A stretch of 33,343 nt of DNA from Heterotrichella gracilis (Eukaryota; Sar; Xanthophyceae; Tribonematales; Xanthonemataceae): assembly GCA_032358255.1 (NCBI GenBank), contig JAULBX010027861.1, forward strand, positions 1 through 33,343, given 5' to 3'. The translations under genes were made by a program, and so were the position numbers. The notes under the pieces are model-generated. The model did no database searches, was not told the origin of the DNA, and worked only from the letters and a program-made list of their open reading frames with translations. This document shows, one piece after another, positions 11,101 to 20,348 of the stretch. Numbering within the stretch: position 1 is the first letter of the stretch; each line of letters starts with the position of its first letter.

Positions 11101-14100
11101 CATCACCTAAAATTATTCGGCCCCTCACTGTCTCAAACCCTAAACCCTTCAGTTTAGGTCGCTGGCCTAAACACTAATATCCAGAAGTCCCAAACCCTAC
11201 ACCATATCGTGTGGGTCCTGGTCTACATGCCACCACTCCCCTTGCAGTGCTTACCCTAGGTCTAGGGTTACAAGCCAGACCCTAACACACGGCATTGCTT
11301 ATGTCTGGCAAGGTCGACAAACGCACCAACAATGCCCAGGGTAGAAGTAGTTGCTGCCTGCACGAGGATGACTACCCAAGCTGGCTGGATTACTGGGCGC
11401 GTGTAGTTTGCCAACTAGAAATTGCAGATCATATACTTTTGAAATGTAGTTTGTCAAATTAATGTAGCCATCATAAACTTTGGAAATTATGAAACTCCTA
11501 ATCGCAAAGTAGTGGATTTTGATTAACTAGTCCTGAATGTTTAAAGCCTGACTGATACACACTGTGAGAAGCCCACCAGTCACGTCCCACCGTGCAGCGC
11601 CGCCCTCTGTAGGGTTTTGGGTTCAATCCTACACCAGTCGGTGGTATTTGTGGTGTGTGTGTGGGTGCTGATGTGTCAGGTGGTTGTATGTGGTGGTGGG
11701 CGGGTGCCGTGTGGTACATGTTGCTGTGTGGGTGTGTGGTCCTTGGTATCTGTACAGTGTTGTGGCGGTTCGGTGGTATTTGGTGGTGCTTGTGGTGGTG
11801 TGTATGGGTGCAGTGCTGGCGTGTTTGTGTGTACATGTGTGACAAGTGGGTGTGTATGCGTGTGGGTGCGTGTGGGTGCGTGTGGCTGGGTTCATTGGTG
11901 TATTGGGGCACTGGGGAGGTTTCATATGTGCAGGGTTTCACCTCAGCGTACCATGTGTGCCTTGCAATGTCATGTGGGTGGGCGTGAATCGTTTGTTGGT
12001 GTTGTGTGTCAATATGTGGCGTTGGGTCGTTGACTTGTCATCAAAGTGCTGGTGGAGTTTGTCATCAATTTGCGGCGTCCGATCGGTCGGTTTGTCACCC
12101 AATGAGTGTGTTTTGAGTCATATACCTCCCCTGGCACAGAAATTGCCCCCCGCCTGGCGCACCCCCCTGCATTGACGCAACCTCCCTTGGGAATTGAGCT
12201 CACTGCACTGGACCCTGACCGGGACCCCAACATGTGGCGAGATGTGGCACCCCCACCCGCAGCCATTTACACCCCTTCTTTTAATCCAACGCATCCAGCC
12301 GCCCATGGCAATGGCTCCAGCCAGGGAACCATCTCCCAGCCAAGTGCACCCCCCCTTGCATCGCACCCGGATACCTTCCCTGCCCTCCCCGTCTCAAATG
12401 AAGAGATGCTCCCCTTGCTGGGGGAAATCCAAGCGGTTGGCAGTGATGTGGATCAGACAGTGGGTGGTGGGGTAAACCAATGGGGGGACATGGAAGGTAA
12501 AACGCGCACCGTTTACACCGTTCCTGCCTGCTTAGAGGGGCTAAACCAACGCTTTTGCAGATGGTTGTGCACTACAGGGTTATGAGTACATAAGTAATGG
12601 CGATCTGGGGGTCGTGGAGCAGCCCCCCCGTTCTCTGGGAGGCATGCAACAGCAACTGGTTACTTCATGTGCAGAAACTAGTTAGTCCATGCGCGCAGGG
12701 AATCATTCATTGCTATCAGGTGCACATACTACCCGTTCCTCACCATGTTTTACCCCCCCTCCTTGCCAGGCAAATCCAGTCGAAATGGACACCCCCGCCT
12801 TAATTTATTACTTTCTCATTTTGTCTGTAATCCTCCCCTCATTAAACTCCCTCCTCCCCCTCTTCACCAGGCAAATCCAGTCGGGTGGACACCCGCAAGC
12901 TCAAGGTCATGCTGCGCCACTACTGGCACCGTATCGTGGGCACCTCCCTGTGCTGGTTCGTGTGGGACTTTGCGTTCTACGGAAACAAGCTCTTCCAGAG
13001 CAAGATCATCAAGATCGTGAGCGGGCCAGGTATGACCTAGGGTAGGGTTTCTGGGTGCCTGAGAACCTGGGTAGGGTGTTGGGCTGGTGTCTGGAATCCT
13101 ACGATGGGGGATGCGGGATGTGAAATCCTAGGCTCTGTTACCTGTACCTGGTGGTGTCACCAGGGACTAGTATAGCAAGGTCCACACTCCAAAACCCTAA
13201 ACCCACCATTCCTTTTCTCCAGGCGCCACCCTGTTCACCACCATGCTGTGGACAGCCCTCAACATATAATATAAAATTAAATACACAAAATAAAACTATA
13301 AAATCTCCTTTTTCTCCAGGCGCCACCCTGTTCATCACCATGCTGTGGACAGCCCTCAACAGGAAATATGAAAATAATTACATAAAATATTATTCCAAAT
13401 ATCTCCTTTTCTCCAGGTGCCACCCTGTTCACCACCATGCTGTGGACAGCCCTCAACATATATATGTAAATAAACAAATAAAAGTGATATCAGAATTCCT
13501 CGTTTTGTCCAGGCGCCACCCTGTTCACCACCATGCTGTGGACAGCCCTCAACAGCGCCATTGCCCTGTCGGGATACTACTGTGCCGCATTCACCATCGA
13601 CAAGCCATGGATGGGGCGGACGCGCATGCAGGCCATGGGATTTGGCTGGATGTTCATTCTGTTCCTATCGTGTGCAATTTGGTACAACACCCTCGTCACG
13701 CCAGGTGGGTGGCTGGGGTGCTGCCTGTGTTGTTGTTTAGGGTGTAGGGTTTCAGGTGTAGGGTTCAGCAGCTGGTACAACACCTCATCTGTGCCATCTG
13801 GTACAACACCCTTGTCACGCCAGGTGGGTGAGAGGCTGGTGGGTGGGAGGGTGCTGTTTGTGTTTAGCATGGTTGTTTCAGGGGTTTGCGGAATGTCACG
13901 CCAAGGTGTGCGCCCCATGGTGGTGGTGGGGTTGTGCTGTCAGTGTGTGCGCTAGTGCAATCATTGGGGTCTCATGACAGATGGGGGATGTAGCCGGGAG
14001 GAACTCCCTCCATCTCATCCCCTGGCACCTCGTCCCCCCTTTCATCCCCCCTTCGCGGCTCCCCTGCAAAGTAAATCTACCTGTGCCAGTTCCTGTACTA

Positions 14101-17100
14101 CTTTCCATGCTCCCCCTTTCATCCCCTGTCACCCTTTCCCCCCCTGCAGAGTACGTGCACCTGTTCCAGTTCCTGTACTACTTCTCAAAAGCAACCCCCC
14201 TTTTCATCCCCTGTCACCCTCACCGCCCCCCTTCTCCCCCCTGCAGAGTACGTGCACCTGTTCCAGTTCCTGTACTACTTTTCCAGCTTCTGGGGCCAAT
14301 GGGGTCCAAACGCAACCACATGGCTGCTGCCGGGGGAGCTCTTCCCTACGGAGATGCGGGCCATGAGCCACGGAATCGCGGCGGCGACAGGTGCGCAGAT
14401 GCGGCCCGGTTAGAGGCTGTGACAGTGTTCGGGTATCAATCAGGGTGTTGATACTTTACGCCAGGAGTTTTGCACGCAGTTCTCTGGTTGCACCGTCGTT
14501 CAATTCAGCCCTGTGTGTTACGCTATTTCCAACAGAGATGCGGGCCATAAGCCAAGCATTGGGGGGGCAACAGGTGCGGATGTTTGCCTCTCGTTTAGGG
14601 GCCCTGGAACAGCCCAGTGCGAGGTGGGGTGAGGTCCGATCGTCCATAGCATGTTGGTGGCGTGTCCAACAAAGAATGTGAATACTCTTATTATAAAAGC
14701 CAGTTCAGCTGCAGAGGATATGGCAATGTGCGACGCTGCAGGTAGCTATCTTTTTCTATTTTTTTAATATTTTAATTCGACAATTTTTTTTTAAAAGGGC
14801 TTCCTCCAACGTTATTGGGAATTTCTGTCCTATTTTCCTCTGATGTGGGGATCCCGGCATTTTGTAAAGCCCAATGCCACTTCTATCCCTCCCAGGATCA
14901 GAATGTAGATATTTTTGTCAATTTTACTAAAACGTAAGTTTTTGTTAATAATATTCTGCTTAGAAAAGCAAAACTCTGCACAAAGCAATCATTGGGTCTA
15001 GTCAGTGCCATGTCACCGCAACCGAAATGATTGCTCCGCGCAGACATCTGATCCTGGGAGGGATAGTAGTGGCATCCCTCAAAGGGGCTGTATACTGCCA
15101 TGCCCTGCATCCAGCCATAATCACCCCCTTAGTAAATCCTGCCATGTCCCATCCCCCACAACCCCCGCGCCTTGATCCCCACCCATCCCTGTTCCCTGGT
15201 TCCTCACTGCTGTCCGCCTGTCTCTGGAATGAAAACCTGTGTGTGCAGTGACATCTCACCTCTTCCCGCCCTCTCCTCTCCCCTTTCCCAGGCAAGGGCG
15301 GCGCGCTTATTGCCGGTGTGGTGTTTGGCCTGGTGAGCAACCAAACCAAGTTCTACATCTCAGCATTCTGCGGCCTGGCGGGGATCATCCTCACATTCTT
15401 CTTCATACCAGGTGAGGGAGGGTGCAATTGCAATTGTGATCAAGTGTAATCAAGAGAAATTATTCATAGTCAATTGTGGGCTGGCGGGGATCCTTACATT
15501 CTTCTTCATAGGAGGTGAGGGAGGGAGGGGGGGGAACTGTGAGCACATAAAATGTGTTCAAATGTGATCAACTGTGATCAAATGCGGCCTTGCGGAATTC
15601 TCCCCCCTACACCTATATACTAACGGGTTTCTTGCAATCACACACACAAACAAGCACACAGTTACAAGTACTCTTCCAAACATCATCAATTCATCATCAC
15701 CCAATTACAACAAACAACAATTAATCCCCCCTTTATTCCTCCAGACATCGGCTCCCTGGATCTAAGCCAGGGAGACGTGCACTGGCTAACCCTACTGGGG
15801 GGCCTGGATTTGGTCCACACCCATCCAGCCTCATGCACATTTCTTTTACAATACTAGCTCTTAGAATACACATCCGATCATCCCAACCTACACCCCCACC
15901 CCACTCACATTACCACCTCTCCTCCCTCCAGACATCGGCTCCCTGGACTTGAGCCAAGGAGACGTGCGCTGGCTGACCCTTCTGGGGAATGCAGAGTACC
16001 GCGGCCCCGCAGTGAACCCCCGCAACCTGTCGGTGATTGAGCGCCTGCTGGGGTATGGCAAGCAGTACAGCCCAGACGAGCCAGGGGCGAGCGAGTTGGT
16101 GCCCTACGGGAGTGTGAGTGTGGGGGACAGCATGGACAGGTGGGTGTGTCAGTTGTGGGGTGCGCGCGCATGTGGGTGGGTGCTTTGCGGGATGTTGCAC
16201 CCGTTTTGGTAGCGTTTACACCCAGGGTGGGGCATGGTCATTCGCTGCTTGCTGGTTTCCTTGCAGATAATTCGTTATGATCTGCAGCTGTTTCTGTGTG
16301 GTGTGGTGTGATCCATGCGGCCTACAATTCAAAAACTATGCAGGCGGGGTGGGGCATGAGCACCCGCCCATCCTTGGCCTGCCCACGATGTTTGTCATTC
16401 CCAATTACGCCTTTTCCTGAGCTTTTTTCCTTTCTGTCACTCCCAAGTAACTGCCTCATCCGTCCCTGGGCTGTCCCCCCGTTTCCACTCCAAGCACTCA
16501 CCCCGCACTGCACTTGGGCTCCCTACATTAACTCCGAATGGAGCAACCCCTCCCCGTCTATTTCCACTCCAATCACGCCGCGCATCCCCGCTGCAGCTCC
16601 AAACCGGGTCCCAAAGGGGGAGACATCGACGAAAAGGGAGGGAGCGGAACCCTCTCCTGGGACTCCACCCCTGCTGGAGGAAGCCCCAATGCCTCCAACC
16701 TCCTCAACACACCACCCCCCGCCACGCTTGGCGGCCAGAGCGCACCACCCCCCGCCACAGCCGCAGCCACAGCCGCGCCACAAGTGGTGTATGGGGGCGG
16801 GAACGCATCCGGCGCCACCCCACCGGTGGCGCTTGCGCCGGCGGCGGCGGTGGATGCTGGTGCTGCTGCGGCTGGTGGTGGTGGTATGCGGATGCTAGCC
16901 AAGATGGGCAGTGGGCTGAGGCAGAGCTTTGCGCGGGGTGGTGGTGGTGGTGGTGGTGTGGGTACTGGTGCTGGTGCTGGTGTGGTGTTGGACCATATCC
17001 GGGATTCCGGGGAGGAGGCGATGCCCCCCCCTCCTGCGTATGGCTACGCTTCCTACCTTGGGGAGGCCACCCAGCAGGCACAGCGGGAGGCCTTGGAGGG

Positions 17101-17131
17101 TGCTGGTGGTAGCGGGAACCCCTTTGCGTGA
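8171..17131 (+). CDS. MFS phosphate:H+ symporter-like transporter, gene B (complete, 13 exons)
   Basis: Exons: 8171-8226, 8599-8773, 9162-9261, 9502-9701, 10048-10135, 10594-10728, 12140-12496, 12871-13029, 13513-13704, 14247-14390, 15292-15411, 15932-16139, 16597-17131. They sum to 2469 nt (822 residues plus TGA). All introns are GT-AG and phases match throughout. Twelve hydrophobic segments fit an MFS carrier. Landmarks are E37 in TM1, GFFADRLGRR at 89-98, GGEYP with E144 and Y145, Q177 in TM5, W399 and D403 in TM7, and GPNATTW with N509 in TM10. By family knowledge (fungal PiPT, plant PHT1, yeast Pho84), these positions match phosphate- and proton-binding residues, with Glu replacing Asp at two. 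Residues about 252-370 are a Pro-rich cytosolic insertion between TM6 and TM7. Residues about 577-822 form a long Gly/Ala/Pro-rich tail ending GGSGNPFA. An alternative in-frame ATG lies at 8189. Expected role is proton-coupled uptake of phosphate or a related anion across the plasma membrane. Confidence 0.88.
8450..8560 (+). repeat. Decayed exon-2 start copy, gene B intron 1
   Basis: This stretch parallels the acceptor and first ~80 nt of exon 2 (8599 onward), including the segments encoding SFAVPG, GMFS and FVF, with substitutions that break the frame. Confidence 0.65.
8840..8960 (+). repeat. Exon-2 3' end copy with donor, gene B intron 2
   Basis: It repeats the part encoding LWDEAYPECHK through SVEYTQ plus the GTGCGGGG donor. 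It has several small deletions and a stop, and lies downstream of the true exon end at 8773. Confidence 0.75.
9391..9465 (+). repeat. Exon-4 5' edge copy, gene B
   Basis: The equivalent exon start at 9401 follows a TGTACAG acceptor, 101 bp upstream of the true start at 9502. About 60 nt match the exon. Confidence 0.78.
9925..9992 (+). repeat. Exon-5 5' edge copy, gene B
   Basis: It has a CTGCAG acceptor and the coding start GWCNVVNTLVLV-like, with equivalent start 9936, 112 bp upstream of 10048. The copy diverges after about 45 nt. Confidence 0.75.
11630..11910 (+). repeat. GT-rich low-complexity tract in gene B intron 6
   Basis: The plus strand here is strongly G and T rich, with many GTGTG and GTGGGTGC words. 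It sits in the largest intron (10729-12139, 1411 nt), immediately before the B-specific exon. No coding meaning is assigned to the open frames across it. Confidence 0.75.
12761..12800 (+). repeat. Exon-8 5' edge copy, gene B
   Basis: A TTGCCAG acceptor is followed by about 30 nt nearly matching the start of exon 8. Equivalent start 12770 is 101 bp upstream of the true start at 12871. Confidence 0.78.
13203..13512 (+). repeat. 97-bp tandem array of exon-9 edge copies, gene B
   Basis: Three near-perfect copies of the first 41 nt of exon 9 have exon starts at 13223, 13320 and 13417, and the true exon starts at 13513. Steps are 97, 97 and 96 bp. Each copy has a TTCTCCAG acceptor and is followed by an AT-rich spacer of about 56 nt. 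Unit length is not a multiple of three, so use of an upstream acceptor would shift the frame. Confidence 0.92.
14050..14246 (+). repeat. Exon-10 edge copies, gene B
   Basis: Equivalent starts at 14070 and 14150 precede the true exon start at 14247 (80- and 97-bp steps). The intervening CT-rich spacer contains TTCATCCCC and GTCACCCT words. It is homologous to the gene A array at 1-525. Confidence 0.88.
15475..15520 (+). repeat. Exon-11 3' end copy with donor, gene B
   Basis: It repeats the segment encoding LAGI-LTFFFI and the GTGAGGGAGG donor, roughly 100 bp downstream of the true exon end at 15411. Confidence 0.78.
15735..15815 (+). repeat. Exon-12 5' edge copy, gene B
   Basis: A CTCCAG acceptor is followed by about 60 nt nearly identical to exon 12. 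Equivalent start 15745 is 187 bp upstream of the true start at 15932, roughly two of the usual steps. Confidence 0.82.
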
Positions 17132-20100
17132 CGGGAAACCCTAATCCATGAGGAGGGATGATGTCATTCGTGGGGAAGCCCTAAACTGTTAGGAGGGATG
17201 GCGCCATTGGCGGGAAAATCTCATGTGTGGGTGGTGCAGTGCTGTGCCGGTTAGGTTGTTGATTGAAACGCACGCACATGATTGGTTTAAATTTTCACGT
17301 GACCGGTATACCTCATTCTGGGGGAGTGCAGGCATGTGCACACTCATATTTCTATTTCTGCTCGTTGAGTGACAGTGCGTGCTTGTGTTGGGGTTTCTGC
17401 CCAAGAGAAGCATATTGTTACTTCCCCCGGGGCCAATTACTACTAATAGTTTATTGAATATCTTGTGAGGTGTATTCTCGCTGGCCGGTGCCAGAGAATA
17501 CAATGGCAGCTGAGAAGGGGCACTCAATTTTATCCATGGCTTGGCACTTAGTCTACCAGCTGCTTCTTACACTGAGAGTCTGACACCGTTGAGTTGTTGG
17601 TATTACAATGTGTACTGCTTGCTGAACAATGAAACCTAGTAGACCGTACTACCCAGCAGGACCTATTGCGATTCCCGCATGGCATGTACCCCAACACCAC
17701 ATCGGTGTTGCGCATGCTTTAGTGTTGCCTATTGTCACCACCGCTGGTCACGGTGGACCCCAAAGGGCTCAAGCTGTGAATTGAAGGGAAACAAAAAAAT
17801 AACTCTAGGATAACACACAGTGTCAAAAGCAGTGCTACGTGTCACGTGCGGGTACCTCAAGAGCGCCTGGGCTTCCTTGGGTAAAACAAAATTGCCTTGC
17901 TGTCAGTAGAAATACAGGGAAAAGTCCCTTGCTTTCTTTCCGCTGTACCTTGTGATTGTAAACACAGTAACTACTCTGTAAGAGTTTCCTTTCCTTTCGT
18001 TCTTCCCCTCATCCTGCACAATCTGTATTTTGATCTTGCTGCCAATCATGGGCCATTGGAGTCCAACACTAAGAACCCACAAGCTTGCTTCAATGGAAAA
18101 AAGTGTCTAATGGGTGACCTCACGCAGCCACAATGGCTTCATCTACAGTGGTCAGGGAACCGACTCCTGGGGACTACCCTAATAGGGTTACTGTAGCAGC
18201 CAATTGTTCTCGCATATGCTTCTTGCTGTTCTGTTTGCAAAGGCTGGGTCACTGTGGGGAGACTGCTGCAGCCCAGTTTGAGATAGCTGCCCACACTGGC
18301 CCAGCAACCTTGGCAGCAAAACATCTTCGTTTGCACTTGGTCGGTGGACGGAAGGTTATGAGACATTTGGGGAGGTGGCAGCCCTGCTTTTCCGTCTTGC
18401 TCCTCTGCTTGCTGAGCCAGTTGAGCAGCAGCTCTGCCTGTTCAATGTTTCCTTGCACCCCATGTGGAACATGAACTGCAGGCAAGACCTGAAGAGGGCA
18501 CTCCAGGACAGATCCTTGGTGACCAAAGTGCTGACGGTGTGCCTGATATGAGACTGGCTACGTATGGGTAGTAGTTGGTGGGTTAGGTGTCGTATTGTGT
18601 TGGTCATGATCTGTATTGGCCAGCCACCCAACATTGGGTCTTGCTGCTGATTGCGTCACCAGAAAAAACGCCTGTCCCGCCCTGTTGCAGAAAAGCACCA
18701 GCTCCTGTGTGCTTCTTGGCCTACTGATCTGCGTGCAGGCTGTAACTCAAAGCCCCGCCACTCTTGCATTTTGCGTTCTTGGCTGGTGGGGTCACTGGTG
18801 CAGCAGGTTATTGAAGTGACATGCTGCTTGGTTGTGGGGTTTGGCTGGGATCCCTGAGCCTATACCAGTGGCTTCCTGGGCTTCCAGCTGTGCAGGAAGT
18901 TCCCCATGTGTTCTCATATTGCCCCAGTGAGCAGGTCAGTGAGTGTGAATCCAGTGGCTTCCAGCTCCAGCTGCACATCAGAGCTGCTGAACGTGGGCTG
19001 CTGGATCTGGGACAGCTGTTGGGCGATCACCGACTGCTGGTGTTGATTGACCTGGAAGGCAACAGACAGCTGCGCAGTTTGGTGGTAATTGGCAGCCTGG
19101 AGCTGTTGGATCGCAGCGAACAGGCCTTGGTTGGCAGCGAGCAGCTCCTGGTTAACAGCTACCAAGCCTTCATTGGCAGCTTGGAGCTCGTGATTGGCAG
19201 ATTCCAGTGCCTGGTTCGCAGAAACCAATTGCTCGTTGGTCTCTTGCAACTCGGCCACCCGCCGTCTCAGCTGATGGACCTCGGCAAGGACTGCAGAGGC
19301 TGCGTCTTTGTCTTTGTGCACCCTCTTTGCTTCTTGCAGGCTAGCTGTCCAGGCTTTGACACTGCCATGGGTCTTGATGATGTTTTCTTTTGCTGCTTTG
19401 CTCTGCTTGCTGGGCCGGCCCATCGGAGTATTGCAAGGCCCGTTACGGCCGATGACAGCGATTCACCCTTTGGTCCACAGCCCACCAAGCCCACTAACGT
19501 TTGAGAAGCGTCTGAGTGTGGGGTTGCGGTTTTCAAACTGGCTGACAGGGTTTGGAAGTCGGTTTAATTTGCCTTCCTTTGTAGGCAGGACTTGGGTGAT
19601 GGCTGTTTTACAAACCTTGGAAGTGACCAACACTGAAGAGTTGACGCCAAACGTGAAGTGTCAACAAGGATGGAGCGTTGTAGAACAGCTTCAAATTTTC
19701 AAACAGCCCAGCGAACACGGTGGAACGATTACGTCAGCAGTTCAGTTGGCCATGTCAAGTAGGCAGAGCACCCCTAACTCAGACATAAGGTGCTTATCAA
19801 GCCAAATACTGTTGGAAACTTTGGCTCATTTATCTGCGTTTGTCTTCAGGGACGTTGCTGGGTGTGTGCACCATGTGTTGAAAGCAAGTGACAAACCTCC
19901 ACCACACGAAATACCAGACTGAAAGAAGGTGCAATCTATCCGTTCTTACTCGTACTTTACAGTTTTTTGAAGCTGTAATTTAGCACAAGTTGGGAGCTGG
20001 AGCATGTTTGGTCCAGGTGGGTGATTTAGGGGCGGTACCATGCTATATGCGAATGTGCATGCATGCATGTGCTGTTGACATCACCAAGCATTCTGAGCGA

Positions 20101-20348
20101 GCACCCTGCCACCACACTGCGTTCTGCAGCCACCAGTGCATATGTTTCTGTCCATATCCTATGAGGGTTACAGTACTAGCAGTGCAGTGGCAGGTCTGTG
20201 GTAGTACCTACTCTGAAGAGATTGTCCAGCACATGGGCCCAAGCTATGTCTATTTCTAGCGCTGGTTGTGTGAACCTTGGAATGCGTACAGCCTTGGATG
20301 TAGTATATCCTGCTATACCTTGCTGCATCAAGGTCCCTTGTTGACCTC
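17132..20348. other. Spacer between gene B and the DUF1295 gene
   Basis: Just after the gene B stop, a ~50-bp motif (GGGAAACCCTAA ... GAGGAGGGATG) is imperfectly repeated to about 17215. Apart from the coiled-coil ORF at 18914-19423, I see no coding region, RNA gene or mobile-element termini. Part of the gene B 3' UTR and the DUF1295 promoter must lie here. Confidence 0.5.
18914..19423 (-). CDS. Hypothetical small coiled-coil protein, intronless
   Basis: A single uninterrupted 169-codon ORF, unlike every other gene in the window. A basic N-terminus (MGRPSKQSKAAKENI) leads into a helical region. From about residue 66 there are seven consecutive Leu-led heptads with Asn usually at the fifth place (LVSANQA, LESANHE, LQAANEG, LVAVNQE, LLAANQG, LFAAIQQ, LQAANYH), typical of a parallel coiled coil or zipper. 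A Gln-rich stretch follows, and the C-terminus ends in LLTGAI. I do not recognise the family. The basic start followed by a zipper could suit a DNA-binding or transposon-encoded accessory protein, but no partner gene or terminal repeats were found. The opposite strand is also open over this stretch (18821-19504), which lowers certainty. The minus strand is preferred because its heptad pattern is regular. Confidence 0.42.
   Translation of the reverse strand: MGRPSKQSKAAKENIIKTHGSVKAWTASLQEAKRVHKDKDAASAVLAEVHQLRRRVAELQETNEQLVSANQALESANHELQAANEGLVAVNQELLAANQGLFAAIQQLQAANYHQTAQLSVAFQVNQHQQSVIAQQLSQIQQPTFSSSDVQLELEATGFTLTDLLTGAI

Noticed and set aside
11600..11645. tRNA-like T-loop (GGGTTCAATCC)
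   Set aside because: No acceptor stem, D arm or anticodon arm could be folded around it by eye.
11498..12033. Long ORFs on both strands over the GT-rich tract
   Set aside because: They arise from dinucleotide-like low complexity inside intron 6 of gene B; the translated products are His/Thr or Val/Cys/Gly runs.
13203..14290. CRISPR-like arrays (regular repeats with spacers)
   Set aside because: Repeats contain exon sequence and splice acceptors, spacers are homologous to each other, and the context is eukaryotic.
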